A DNA stretch of 51,331 nt from Streptomyces kronopolitis (GTDB lineage: Bacteria; Actinomycetota; Actinomycetes; Streptomycetales; Streptomycetaceae): NCBI RefSeq assembly GCF_014646275.1, contig NZ_BMND01000040.1, positions 1 to 51,331 of the forward strand, given 5' to 3'. The position numbers were made by a program, and so were the translations under genes. Positions 1-7,921 of the stretch are shown here, in pieces. Below the pieces are notes generated by a model, which was not told the origin of the DNA, did not search any database, and saw only the letters and a program-made list of their open reading frames with translations. The first letter of the stretch is position 1, and each line of letters begins with the position of its first letter.

Positions 1-492
1 CTGGGCCGCGGCGGCGCGGGCGGGCGCGGCCGCACCGGCCGCCAACGCCGCCCGGGAGTCCCGCGGCTCCCACTGCCGGCCCGCCTTCCCGGCGTCCATC
101 GCCTCGTTGGCGAGCCGGTCGGCGTGCTTGTTCCGCGCGCGGGGGATCCACTCGTACGACACCCGGTCGGCCGGGAAGACCGACCCGGCCTCGGCCGCCA
201 GCGGCTTCATGTCCGGGTGCTTGATCTTCCAGCGGCCCGACATCTGCTCGACGACCAGCTTGGAGTCCATCCGCACCCGGATGTCCGCCTCGGGATCCAG
301 GGCGTGCGCCGCCCGCAGACCGGCCACCAGGCCCTTGTACTCGGCGACGTTGTTGGTCGCCGTACCGATGAACTCGGCGGCCTCCGCGAGCGCTTCACCG
401 GTCTGAGGGTCGAGGACCACCGCGCCGTAGCCGGCCGGCCCCGGGTTGCCCCGGGAGCCGCCGTCCGCCTCGACGATCAGGGTGCGGGCCAT
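1..492 (-). CDS. RNase H family protein, N-terminal part (probably bifunctional RNase H/acid phosphatase)
   Basis: The reading frame starts at ATG 492 and runs off the left edge, so only 164 codons are visible. The N-terminus begins MARTLIVEADGGSRGNPG, the first beta strand of type I RNase H. The acidic active-site residues expected for this fold are visible: Asp10, Glu51 in NNVAEYKG and Asp76 in RMDSK; a late ARNKHADRLANEA segment carries the fourth. RNase H cleaves RNA in RNA:DNA hybrids. In streptomycetes this domain is usually fused to a C-terminal CobC-like histidine phosphatase, and the Ala-rich stretch at the window edge would be the linker; that domain is outside the window, so the fusion is inferred. 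It begins 3 bp after the zinc-ribbon gene and is the last visible gene of a three-gene operon. Confidence 0.9.
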   Translation of the reverse strand, partial: MARTLIVEADGGSRGNPGPAGYGAVVLDPQTGEALAEAAEFIGTATNNVAEYKGLVAGLRAAHALDPEADIRVRMDSKLVVEQMSGRWKIKHPDMKPLAAEAGSVFPADRVSYEWIPRARNKHADRLANEAMDAGKAGRQWEPRDSRAALAAGAAAPARAAAAQ

Positions 493-495
493 GGC

Positions 496-1239
496 CTACA
501 GGCCCGAGTCGGGCGTACGGACCAGGATGCGGCTGCAGTTCTCGCAGCGCAGGACGGTGTCGGCCGCGGCCGCGCGGACGTCGTTGACCTCGGTGATGTT
601 CAGCTCCAGGCGGCAGCCCTCGCAGCGGCGCTGGTAGAGGCGGGCCGCGCCGACGCCGCCCTCCTTGGCGCGGATCTTGTCGTAGAGCTTGAGGAGGTCG
701 GCCGGGATGTCGGCGACGGTCAGCTCGCGCTCCTTGGCGACCGTCGCCCGCTCCGCCTCGATCTCGCCGAACGCGGCGTCGCGGCGGGCGGTGGCGTCGT
801 CGACCTTGGACTGGATGGCCTCGACCCGGGCGGTCAGCTCGGTGACCCGCTCCTGGGCGGACTCCCGGCGCTCCATGACCTCCAGGACGATGTCCTCCAG
901 GTCGCCCTGGCGCTTTGCCAGCGAGGCGAGTTCGCGCTGGAGGTGCTCCAGGTCCTTGGGGGAGGTGACGGCGCCGGAGTCCAGCCGCTTCTGGTCGCGG
1001 GCGGCGCGCTGGCGCACCTGGTCCACGTCCTGTTCGGCCTTTGTCTGCTCGCGGGTGGTGTCGCTCTCCTCGGTCTGCGCGGCGACGAGCAGGTCGCGCT
1101 GCTGGGTGAGGTCGCCCTCCAGGGTCTGCAGCTCGGCCAGTTCGGGGAGGTTGTGCCCCCGGTGGGCGAGCTGGGAGAGCCGGACATCCAGGGCCTGGAC
1201 GTCGAGAAGGCGGATCTGGTCGGCGGGCGCGGCGTTCAG
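496..1239 (-). CDS. Zinc-ribbon coiled-coil protein (C4-type zinc ribbon, DUF164-like)
   Basis: A 247-residue cytoplasmic protein. Residues about 10-190 are a long charged heptad region (coiled coil), and the C-terminus has two CxxC pairs, CEGC and CENC, which form a zinc ribbon. Family members are linked to nucleic-acid transactions, but their exact job is unknown. I place the start at an unusual CTG codon (1239-1237): AGGAG lies 8 bases upstream, the protein then begins NAAPADQIRLLDVQ as conserved in relatives, and the CTG overlaps the TGA of the upstream Nif3 gene as CTGA. The frame is open upstream to 1401 but that part reads as the shadow of nif3. The overlap suggests translational coupling in the operon nif3 - zinc ribbon - RNase H. 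Confidence 0.9.
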   Translation of the reverse strand: MNAAPADQIRLLDVQALDVRLSQLAHRGHNLPELAELQTLEGDLTQQRDLLVAAQTEESDTTREQTKAEQDVDQVRQRAARDQKRLDSGAVTSPKDLEHLQRELASLAKRQGDLEDIVLEVMERRESAQERVTELTARVEAIQSKVDDATARRDAAFGEIEAERATVAKERELTVADIPADLLKLYDKIRAKEGGVGAARLYQRRCEGCRLELNITEVNDVRAAAADTVLRCENCSRILVRTPDSGL

Positions 1240-2111
1240 CGTGGGGCTCCTGTGGTGTGCGTCGGGGTGAAGAGAGGGGTGGACGCCGCGTGGGCGGTCC
1301 AGGGGTCGGTGACCGTACGGGAGACATGCGTGCGCAGTCCCCAGTCGTGCCGGTCGGAGACCGCGTCGAGCTGGGCCGCGGCCTGCTCGCACCACGGCCA
1401 CTCGGTGGCCCAGTGGGCGGCGTCGAGCAGCGCCGGCGGGCGGTCCGCGGCGCTCTGGACGGCCTCGGAGGCCGGGTGGTGGCGCAGGTCGGCGGTGAGG
1501 AAGGCGTCCGCACCGGCCGCCCGGACGGCGCCGAAGAGGCTGTCGCCGGAGCCGCCGGAGACGGCGAGGGTGCGGATCTCGCGGTCCGGGTCGCCGGCCG
1601 CCCGGATGCCCTGCGCGGTGGCGGGCAGCCGGCCGGCCGCGTACGACGCGAGCGCGGCCAGCGTCATCGGATGCGGCAGCTCGCAGATCCGGCCCAGGCC
1701 GCGGCGGCCGGCCGGATCCTCCGGGTCCGGCACCAGCGGGCCGAGGACGCGCAGGTCCAGGGCGCCGGCCAGGGCGTCGGAGACACCGGGGTCGGCGGTG
1801 TCGGCGTTGGTGTGCGCGACGTGCAGGGCGATGTCGTGCTTGATCAGGGTGTGCACGACGCGGCCCTTGAAGGTCGAGGCCGCGACCGTCGTCGTACCGC
1901 GCAGATAGAGCGGATGGTGGGTGACCAGGAGGTCGGCGCCGAGCCGCACCGCCTCGTCGGCGATCTCCTGGACCGGGTCGACGGCGAACAGCACCCGGCG
2001 GACCTCGCTGCCGGGATCACCGCAGACCGTGCCGACGGCGTCCCACCCTTCGGCCCGCTCGGGGGGCCACAGGGCATCGAGCGCGGAGAGGACTTCAGAC
2101 AGTACGGGCAC
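1236..2111 (-). CDS. Nif3-like dinuclear metal centre hexameric protein
   Basis: A 291-residue protein of the Nif3/YbgI family, toroidal hexamers that bind two metal ions per subunit; the physiological reaction is still debated (GTP cyclohydrolase-like fold). The metal-binding motif VTHHPLYLRG (His65-His66) and a later AHTNAD histidine are visible, as is the C-terminal LLDAAHWATEWPW segment carrying the last His/Glu ligands. The chosen start is GTG 2111, giving VPVLSEVLSALDALWPPE, the usual N-terminus; a GGAGGT sits about 12 bases upstream, slightly far. The frame stays open upstream but with composition unlike the family. It is first in a minus-strand operon with the zinc-ribbon and RNase H genes, a common actinobacterial arrangement. 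Confidence 0.92.
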   Translation of the reverse strand: MPVLSEVLSALDALWPPERAEGWDAVGTVCGDPGSEVRRVLFAVDPVQEIADEAVRLGADLLVTHHPLYLRGTTTVAASTFKGRVVHTLIKHDIALHVAHTNADTADPGVSDALAGALDLRVLGPLVPDPEDPAGRRGLGRICELPHPMTLAALASYAAGRLPATAQGIRAAGDPDREIRTLAVSGGSGDSLFGAVRAAGADAFLTADLRHHPASEAVQSAADRPPALLDAAHWATEWPWCEQAAAQLDAVSDRHDWGLRTHVSRTVTDPWTAHAASTPLFTPTHTTGAPR

Positions 2112-2379
2112 GGGTGGAAGGTTACCTCCCGGCCATGACACCGCGCGGGCCGTCCCGCCCCGGGCTCCGCGGCCACCGTACGGGGGTGCGGCGGGCCCGC
2201 CGCGCCGGGGCCGCCCGCAGCGGCCGGAGCCGTCGGCCGGGCGGGCATATGCACAGCCGCCTTGTCCGCCACCGGCGAATCGGACAACTGCCATCCTTAT
2301 GCGTGAAGTGCGGCAACTCACCCTGTTCGGCCGGACGTGCGAAACCTACCTTCGGATGCCGACTGGAGGTGACCGCCCG

Positions 2380-3990
2380 ATGACGATCTGTGCCACCGAG
2401 GGCGCCGCGGCGCCGACGCGCCCGCACCGCGCGACCCTGACGATCGCCGCCGACGGCTCGTACGCCGCCCGGCTCGCCCGTCACGACGACGCCGCCGGGA
2501 GCTGGTTCCCGGAGCGCTGGACGCTGGGCGGCCCCGAGCCGTACGCCGTGCCGCTGCAGGGCACCCAGCCCGAGGAGCCGGACAGCGCGCTGCTGCCGCT
2601 GGCCGACGGGCGGGTGCTCATCGCGCGCCGGGTCGCCGACCGCTTCGCGGTCTCCCTGCTCTACCCGGCGGGCCCGGGCACGGGTGAACTCCTGCTGGGG
2701 GCGGTGGAGGCGCCCGAGCTGACCCTGCTGCCGCCGGCACCGGACGGGACCCGCGGCTACGCCCTGGCGCCCGCCGCGGACCGCACCACGCTGTGGCTGC
2801 TGCACGGCGGCGCGGGCGGGCCCGAGCGGGTCGCCGAGATCCCGGGGCGCTGCTCGGGCGGCGCCTGGCTGGACCGCGCCGGCCGGCTGCTGGCGCTGGA
2901 CCGGGAGTGGGCGGGCCGGACCAAGGCCGTCACGGTCGACCTGGAGCGCGGCGGCGAGACCGGCCCGCTGCTGCAGATCACCGAGGACAGCAACGACCGC
3001 CTGCTGATGGCCGATCCGGACAGCGGGCTGCTGCTGGTCCGGTCGGACGCGCCGGGTCAGGACCGGATCGGCTGGGGCGTGCTGGGCAGCCATCTGCCGG
3101 TGCGCTTCCCGGAGTGCCTGTATCCGGCCGGCGCGACGGTCACCCCGTTCGCGATGCAGCCGCGGCAGATGCTGGCACCGGAGAGCTGCGCGGTGGCCTT
3201 CCGGGTGGACGGGGCGCACGGCACCTGGCTGGGCGTCTGGCGGCCCTCGGTACGGCAGCTGCGGCAGTTCCCGGCACCGCGGGGGTGGCTGACCGGCGCC
3301 GGTCTGTGGACGGCCGGCGGCGAACTGCTGCTGCCGCACACGACGACGGCGGAGCCGTGCGGGGTGGCACGGCTGCGGATGGCCCTGCCGCCGGTGACGC
3401 CGGAGCCGGCGGCGCGGCGGGAGCGGGTGGCGGAGCCGGAGCGGCGGCCGGTGGGGCCACTGCGGGCGGTGGTGCCCGAGCGGGCGGTGCGGGCCGCGGC
3501 GCCCGCGCAGCCGGCGCGGACCGTGGAACCCCCGCAGGCGGCCTGGACGGTGGAGCCCGCCCGGGCGGCGGTGCCAGTGGCTGCGGCCCCGGCGAGGAGA
3601 CCGTGGCAACTGGTCGGCCCGCTGCTGCCGGTGCGGCAACCGCCGGCCGGGGTGCGTACGTGGACGCGGGTGGGAGTGCCCGCGGCGGTGCGGGGGGCGC
3701 TGCCTGCCGAGGTGCCGCCCCGGGCGGACGCGGAGGCGGGCGCCGGAGCGGAGGGCGACGCGGGCGCCGGACCGGGCGGCGGCTCGGACGCCGCCCCGAA
3801 TGCGGCCCCGTATGCCGCCCCGGAGGTCGTGCACGGCGGCGGGATTGTCCCGGATGGGCCGGAAATCGACAACCGCTCCACATCATCTGCACAACCGCCG
3901 GGCGCGGAGGCGGAACCGCGGCGGAGCGCCGAACATCCCCCCTTGTGCAGGCCAGTTCCCTTGCAGCAGGCGCCGCTGGCGGCCCGGTAG
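2380..3990 (+). CDS. Hypothetical protein with Pro/Ala/Glu-rich C-terminal half
   Basis: A 536-residue protein I do not assign to a function. Residues 1 to about 350 look globular with many short beta-strand-like segments and repeated Leu-Leu-Pro and Gly-Asp turns, which could be a beta-propeller; there is no signal peptide or membrane span. Residues about 350-536 are low-complexity, rich in Pro, Ala, Arg and Glu (repeats such as EPPQAAWTVEPARAAVPVAA), likely disordered. The start ATG 2380 is chosen because TGGAGGT lies 9 bases upstream; an in-frame ATG at 2356 lacks one. A short inverted repeat TTGTCCG (2262-2268) / CGGACAA (2281-2287) lies in the 268-bp gap in front and could be an operator. 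Codon use matches a genuine Streptomyces gene. Confidence 0.8.
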   Translation: MTICATEGAAAPTRPHRATLTIAADGSYAARLARHDDAAGSWFPERWTLGGPEPYAVPLQGTQPEEPDSALLPLADGRVLIARRVADRFAVSLLYPAGPGTGELLLGAVEAPELTLLPPAPDGTRGYALAPAADRTTLWLLHGGAGGPERVAEIPGRCSGGAWLDRAGRLLALDREWAGRTKAVTVDLERGGETGPLLQITEDSNDRLLMADPDSGLLLVRSDAPGQDRIGWGVLGSHLPVRFPECLYPAGATVTPFAMQPRQMLAPESCAVAFRVDGAHGTWLGVWRPSVRQLRQFPAPRGWLTGAGLWTAGGELLLPHTTTAEPCGVARLRMALPPVTPEPAARRERVAEPERRPVGPLRAVVPERAVRAAAPAQPARTVEPPQAAWTVEPARAAVPVAAAPARRPWQLVGPLLPVRQPPAGVRTWTRVGVPAAVRGALPAEVPPRADAEAGAGAEGDAGAGPGGGSDAAPNAAPYAAPEVVHGGGIVPDGPEIDNRSTSSAQPPGAEAEPRRSAEHPPLCRPVPLQQAPLAAR

Positions 3991-4149
3991 ACCCGGTGGA
4001 GCGCGATTTCCGGCCCCGTTAGAATTTCGGGTGGGGGCAGCGCAGCCGGTTGACCGGCCACCGGTCGTGCCGTTCGGGGTCAGCCTTGGCGGTCGTCGGG
4101 CGAGGTCCCGACGCGTACAGCTGTAAGCGATCCGACGGAGACCCTTTTC

Positions 4150-4317
4150 ATGTCCGAAGCCCGAACCGACACGACCCAGGCGCGCCCGCAGGAGGCATCC
4201 GCCCAGGCCGCCGAGGCCGCAAGCTCCGGCAGGCACCGCGGCCCGGCCGCCTCGGAGGAGTCCGACTCCACCGCCCACGGCCGGCACCGCCGGGACAAGC
4301 AGCCGCAGGACGCATAA
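4150..4317 (+). CDS. Small hydrophilic protein, 55 residues
   Basis: A short ORF starting MSEARTDTTQARPQEA and ending HGRHRRDKQPQDA. GGAG at 4137-4140 is 9 bases before the ATG, an ideal Shine-Dalgarno spacing. The protein is rich in Ala, Ser, Glu, His and Arg, has no cysteine or membrane span and is probably disordered; I do not know a function. A TAGAAT hexamer (4019-4024), about 125 bases upstream, could be part of its promoter. It is followed by a perfect hairpin terminator, so it forms its own transcription unit. The case rests on ribosome binding site, codon use and terminator rather than on a known family. Confidence 0.65.
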   Translation: MSEARTDTTQARPQEASAQAAEAASSGRHRGPAASEESDSTAHGRHRRDKQPQDA

Positions 4318-4358
4318 GGCCGGTCCGGCGGTTTCCGACCGCCGACCACACACCACGA

Positions 4359-4400
4359 GCCGTGGCCGCCACCCCGCTTCGCACGGGTGGCGGCCACGGC
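4359..4400. terminator. Bidirectional hairpin terminator
   Basis: Perfect 15-bp inverted repeat, GCCGTGGCCGCCACC at 4359-4373 and its complement at 4386-4400, with a 12-base loop. It lies between the convergent ends of the 55-residue ORF (plus) and the Hsd4A-like gene (minus). Confidence 0.85.
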
Positions 4401-4404
4401 CGGT

Positions 4405-5367
4405 TCAGCTCGCGGGCGGCCGGTCCCCGCCGTGTTTGAGGCCCAGCACCTCGGCCGCCGCGAAGGTCTCGCCCGCCGGGCGCCGCGCGTAGTACGGCGT
4501 GAGCAGTTCGTCCAGCTCCGCGTAGCTGAAGACCTCCTTGGCGGTGTCGAACTTGGCGGCGATCCGCGGGCGTTCGGCGATGGCGACCAGGCCGCCGTGC
4601 ACCACCAGCAGCTGCCCGTTGACCCGGGCCGCGGCCGGTGAGGCGAGATAGCCGACGAGCGGCGCGACGTGTTCGGGCGCGAGCGGGTCCAGGGCGCCGT
4701 CCTCGGGCTCCTGGAAACCGGCGAAGACGTCCTCGGTCATCCGGGTGCGGGCGCGCGGGCAGATCGCGTTGGCGGTCACGCCGTATTTGCCCAGCGCCAG
4801 CGCCGTGGAGGTGGTCAGGCCGACGATGCCGCCCTTGGCCGCCGCGTAGTTGGGCTGGCCCGCCGAGCCCGCGAGGAAGGCCTCGGAGGAGGTGTTGACG
4901 ATCCGGCCGTGGACCGGGCCGCCGGCCGCCTTGGCGCGCTCGCGCCAGTGGACGGCGGCGAAGTGCGTGGTGTTGAAGTGGCCCTTGAGGTGGACGCGGA
5001 TGACCGAGTCCCACTCGTCCTCGGTCATCGAGAACACCATCCGGTCGCGGAGGATGCCCGCGTTGTTGACCAGGATGTCGAGCTGCCCGTAGGTCTCCAC
5101 GGCCAGCTCCACCAGGGCGCGGGCCTGTGCGTGGTCGGCGACGTCGCCGAGGTGGGCGACGGCCCGGCCGCCCGCCGCGCGGATCTCGGCGGCGACGTCC
5201 TCGGCGGGCGCGGCGCTGGCCTCGCCCGAGCCGTCGCGGCCCGGCTGCCCGTAGTCGTTGACCACGACCCGGGCGCCGAGGCGGGCGAGTTCCAGGGCCT
5301 CGGCGCGGCCCAGGCCGCGCCCGGCACCGGTGACAATCGCGGTCAGGCCCTCCAGTGGCTGTGCCAT
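4405..5367 (-). CDS. SDR-family 3-hydroxyacyl-CoA dehydrogenase, Hsd4A-like
   Basis: A 320-residue short-chain dehydrogenase. The cofactor motif TGAGRGLG is at 13-20, NNAG at 101-104, the catalytic Ser at 160/161 (NTSSEAF) and the YAAAK pair Tyr174/Lys178. The length and the long GQPGRDGSGEASAAPAEDV insertion after the first beta-alpha unit match the dehydrogenase half of MFE-2 type enzymes and mycobacterial Hsd4A (Rv3502c), which oxidises the 3-hydroxyacyl-CoA in cholesterol side-chain beta-oxidation. That substrate is inferred from family and context. The start MAQPLEGL (5367) has AGGA and GAGAGGA just upstream; an open extension to 5469 is not credible. It is the last gene of the minus-strand operon MaoC - ADH - Hsd4A headed by a KstR-type operator. 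Confidence 0.88.
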   Translation of the reverse strand: MAQPLEGLTAIVTGAGRGLGRAEALELARLGARVVVNDYGQPGRDGSGEASAAPAEDVAAEIRAAGGRAVAHLGDVADHAQARALVELAVETYGQLDILVNNAGILRDRMVFSMTEDEWDSVIRVHLKGHFNTTHFAAVHWRERAKAAGGPVHGRIVNTSSEAFLAGSAGQPNYAAAKGGIVGLTTSTALALGKYGVTANAICPRARTRMTEDVFAGFQEPEDGALDPLAPEHVAPLVGYLASPAAARVNGQLLVVHGGLVAIAERPRIAAKFDTAKEVFSYAELDELLTPYYARRPAGETFAAAEVLGLKHGGDRPPAS

Positions 5368-5478
5368 TCCTGTCCTCTCCAGTCGTCGTGGAGCGAGGTG
5401 CGGGACGGTGGTGCGGTGGACGGGTGCGGGTTCGGGGCGGGGCGGGGCCAGGTGGCGGGTCCCCCCCAACCGGCCGGG

Positions 5479-6555
5479 TCAGATCTCGATGCAGGTGCGC
5501 AGGGCGGTGCCGGCGCGCATCTGGTCGAGGGCCTCGTTGATCTCGGCCAGTCGCACGCGGTGGGTGATCAGGCCCTCCAGGTCGATCCGGCCGGCCCGCC
5601 AAAGGGCGATGGCCCGCTCGTAGGAGCGCAGCACGTCCCCGCCGCCGTACAGGGACGGCAGGATCTGCTTCTCGTCGAAGAACAGCTCGAACATGTTGAC
5701 CTGGAAGGTGTCGTCCATGGCGCCCGCGCCGACCACGCACAGGGTGCCGCCGCGCCGGGTCATCTCGTAGGCGGTGCGGGCGGTGGCGGACTTGCCGACC
5801 ACCTCGAAGACGTAGTCGAAGCCCTCCCCCGCGGTGATCCGGGCCTTGGCGCCGGCGAACTCCTCGGGGGCGACGGCCTCGGTGGCGCCGAAGCGGAGCG
5901 CGGCCTCCCGGCGGGCGGGGACCGGGTCGACGGCGATGATCTCGGCCGCGCCGCAGGCCTTCGCCCCCTGGATGACGGAGATCCCGACGCCGCCGCAGCC
6001 GATCACCGCGACCGAGGACGCGGCCTCCACCTTGGCCGTGTTGAGGGCCGCGCCGAGCCCGGTGGTGACACCGCAGCCGATCAGCGCGGCGATCTCGTAG
6101 GGGAGGTCGTCCGGGATCGGGACGGCGCAGCCCGCGCCGACCACGACCTCCTCGGTGAAGGTGCCGGTCCCGGCGAAGCCGAAGACATCCCCGCCGGCGC
6201 GGCGGAAGTTGGGCGTGCCGGCGTTCATGAAACCGGCCAGGCAGAGGTGCGACTGGCCGCGCTTGCAGGACGGGCAGCTGCCGCAGGCGGGCAGCCAGCA
6301 CATCAGGACGCGATCGCCCTGGGCGAGCCCGCTGACGCCGTCGCCGACGTCGAGGATCTCCCCGGCGCCCTCGTGGCCCGGGACGAACGGGGCGGGCTGC
6401 GGCAGCACCCCGTTCATCGCCGAGAGGTCGGAGTGGCACAGTCCGGTCGCCCGGATCCGGATCCTGACCTTGCCGGGGCCGAACCCCACCGGCTCGACGT
6501 CGTCGACGACTTCGAGCTTGTCCTGGCCTGTCTCGTGCAGTATGGCTGCGCGCAT
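5479..6555 (-). CDS. Zinc-dependent alcohol dehydrogenase (MDR superfamily)
   Basis: A 358-residue medium-chain dehydrogenase. Catalytic zinc ligands are Cys40 (GLCHSD) and His61-Glu62 (PGHEGAGE); the structural zinc site is Cys91, Cys94, Cys97 and Cys105 (CGSCPSCKRGQSHLC). A Rossmann GCGGVG motif follows near residue 175. It belongs to the class III-like actinobacterial alcohol dehydrogenases. In this operon it could oxidise the C26 alcohol made by the CYP125-like enzyme to the aldehyde, which is an inference from context. The start ATG 6555 follows an AGGAG element. It is the middle gene of the MaoC - ADH - SDR operon, 64 bp after MaoC and 111 bp before the SDR. Confidence 0.9.
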   Translation of the reverse strand: MRAAILHETGQDKLEVVDDVEPVGFGPGKVRIRIRATGLCHSDLSAMNGVLPQPAPFVPGHEGAGEILDVGDGVSGLAQGDRVLMCWLPACGSCPSCKRGQSHLCLAGFMNAGTPNFRRAGGDVFGFAGTGTFTEEVVVGAGCAVPIPDDLPYEIAALIGCGVTTGLGAALNTAKVEAASSVAVIGCGGVGISVIQGAKACGAAEIIAVDPVPARREAALRFGATEAVAPEEFAGAKARITAGEGFDYVFEVVGKSATARTAYEMTRRGGTLCVVGAGAMDDTFQVNMFELFFDEKQILPSLYGGGDVLRSYERAIALWRAGRIDLEGLITHRVRLAEINEALDQMRAGTALRTCIEI

Positions 6556-6619
6556 GTCACGGCTCCTCTCGGTTGGTCCGCCGGTCCGGTGTGGCGGCCG
6601 GCGGGGGTGCGGACAGCCC

Positions 6620-7495
6620 CTAGCGGTGCGTCACCACGGTGTCCGCCAGGACGGGCGCGTCGTCCCGGTCGGGCGCCGTCACCGACACCTGGACCCGGCC
6701 CGGTTCGCGCCACATGCGCAGGCGCAGCGTCTCGCCCGGGAAGACGACGCCGGCGAACCGGGTGGTGTACGACGCCACCCGGGAGACCTCCCCGCCGAGC
6801 ACCGTGTCGACCACGGCCTTCAGGGTCACCCCGTAGGTGCACAGCCCGTGCAGGATCGGCCGGTCGAACCCGGCGAGCGCGGCGAACTCCGGGTCGGCGT
6901 GCAGCGGGTTCCAGTCGCCGGAGAGGCGGTAGAGCAGCGCCTGGTCCTCGCGGATCCGGCGCTCGGTTTCCAGGTCCGGGGCGCGCTCGGGGAGTTCGAG
7001 GCGGGCGGACGGGCCGCGGTCGCCGCCGAAGCCGCCCTCGCCGCGGACGAAGATCTGGGTGTCGCAGGTCCACAGCGGGCCGTCCTCGTCGGCGACCTCG
7101 GAGCGCAGCACGATGACGGCGGCCTTGCCCTTGTCGTACACCGCGGGGACGGAGGAGGTCTGGACGGCCCGGCCGCGCACGGGGACGGGGCGGTGCACGG
7201 TGACGGTCTGGCCGCCGTGCAGGACCGCGGCGAGGTCGACCTCGATGCCGGGTGCGGAGAGTCCGCCGGCGAGGGCCATCCCGCCGCCCGCGACGGTGGC
7301 GAAGCTGGGCAGGACGTGCAGCGCGCTCTCCAGGGTGTAGCGCAGCTCGTCCGGGTCGGTGGCGGGGTGCGGCTTCTCCGGCGTGGCCGCGCCGGCGCCG
7401 ATGCCGAGGTGGTAGAGCTGGACGTCCTTGTGGTCCCAGGCGAGTTCGGTGCTCCGCGGTTCGGCGGAGGTGGCCTTGGCGGCGTCGATGGGCAT
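6620..7495 (-). CDS. MaoC-family 2-enoyl-CoA hydratase (double hot-dog)
   Basis: A 291-residue hydratase 2 family enzyme. The C-terminal half contains the hydratase 2 signature DWNPLHADPEF...GFDRPILHG with the catalytic pair Asp194 and His199; the N-terminal half is the degenerate hot-dog domain typical of the eukaryotic-type hydratase. It adds water to trans-2-enoyl-CoA to give the 3-hydroxyacyl-CoA. In mycobacteria similar proteins (for example Rv3538) sit in the KstR regulon; here the downstream Hsd4A-like SDR supplies the next oxidation step, so together they rebuild a split MFE-2 enzyme. Start MPIDAAKATS (7495) has AAGGAG 11 bases upstream. It is the first gene of the operon; the operator is 122 bp upstream. 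Confidence 0.9.
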   Translation of the reverse strand: MPIDAAKATSAEPRSTELAWDHKDVQLYHLGIGAGAATPEKPHPATDPDELRYTLESALHVLPSFATVAGGGMALAGGLSAPGIEVDLAAVLHGGQTVTVHRPVPVRGRAVQTSSVPAVYDKGKAAVIVLRSEVADEDGPLWTCDTQIFVRGEGGFGGDRGPSARLELPERAPDLETERRIREDQALLYRLSGDWNPLHADPEFAALAGFDRPILHGLCTYGVTLKAVVDTVLGGEVSRVASYTTRFAGVVFPGETLRLRMWREPGRVQVSVTAPDRDDAPVLADTVVTHR

Positions 7496-7616
7496 GGGGC
7501 TGGCTGCTCCTTCACCACGTGGGGAAGACCCCGGCCCGGCCGTCCGCACCGTCGACCGGGCCGGGGTCGCATCTGGTCGGCCACGGCAGCGCTCCGACCG
7601 CACACAGGGCACACTT

Positions 7617-7632
7617 CTAGAACGCGTTCTAG
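7617..7632. promoter_or_regulatory. KstR-type operator, perfect palindrome
   Basis: CTAGAACGCGTTCTAG is a perfect 16-bp palindrome and its inner 14 bases (7618-7631) fit the mycobacterial KstR consensus TnnAACnnGTTnnA exactly. It lies in front of the MaoC - ADH - Hsd4A operon. Regulation by the KstR protein encoded at 24968 is inferred. Confidence 0.82.
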
Positions 7633-7683
7633 CCGATGGCTCTCATGTATAGCCGATCCGTCCGACGGCTGGAAGACCTGACC

Positions 7684-7700
7684 TCTGACGGATTGTCAGA
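7684..7700. promoter_or_regulatory. Second palindromic motif TCTGAC-N5-GTCAGA
   Basis: TCTGACGGATTGTCAGA has perfect 6-bp arms around 5 bases. Variants of the same element recur at 16742, 20048, 27579 and 36276, always upstream of lipid-catabolism genes. The binding protein is unknown. Confidence 0.7.
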
Positions 7701-7825
7701 TACGGGCGGGCCGGAGACGGCCCTGACGCGGTCCCTGGCACGGACCCTGACGCGGTCCCGCATCCGGCCCGGAGGCGGACCCGGACACAGCCCCGCCGCG
7801 CGCCCACGGAATTCCCGCCCGGCCA

Positions 7826-7837
7826 TGACATTTGTCA
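7826..7837. promoter_or_regulatory. Palindrome TGACATTTGTCA upstream of the ABC-HK-RR operon
   Basis: TGACA-TT-TGTCA lies 84 bp before the ABC ATPase start. A palindrome in this position is a reasonable binding site for the NarL-type response regulator encoded at the end of the same gene group (autoregulation), but that link is inference. Confidence 0.45.
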
Positions 7838-7921
7838 GGGCCGACCGTCCACATTCGCCTCTGCCGCGCAGCAGGCCACTCTCCGTAACGTCATACGGGA
7901 CGACGAGAGGCGGGGGCGGGC

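Larger units (their letters stand above)
7496..7921. other. Divergent intergenic control region (MaoC operon / ABC-HK-RR operon)
   Basis: This 426-bp gene-free region holds three palindromes annotated separately: a KstR-type box (7617-7632), a TCTGAC-N5-GTCAGA box (7684-7700) and TGACATTTGTCA (7826-7837). On the minus strand a TATACA (7651-7646) preceded 17 bases earlier by TTCCAG could be the MaoC promoter, which would put the KstR box just downstream of the transcription start, a repressor position. No small gene was seen. Confidence 0.6.

Noticed and set aside
124..1908. Plus-strand frame of 594 codons
   Set aside because: Antisense to the RNase H, zinc-ribbon and Nif3 genes; no recognisable domain or ribosome site.
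2122..3834. Minus-strand frame of 570 codons opposite the Pro/Ala-rich protein
   Set aside because: Arg/His/Gly-rich low-complexity translation without domain or start signal. The plus strand has a strong ribosome site and a better amino-acid profile.
4669..7116. Long plus-strand frame (815 codons) opposite the SDR and ADH genes
   Set aside because: Composition is shadow-like and it overlaps complete enzymes with all catalytic residues on the minus strand.
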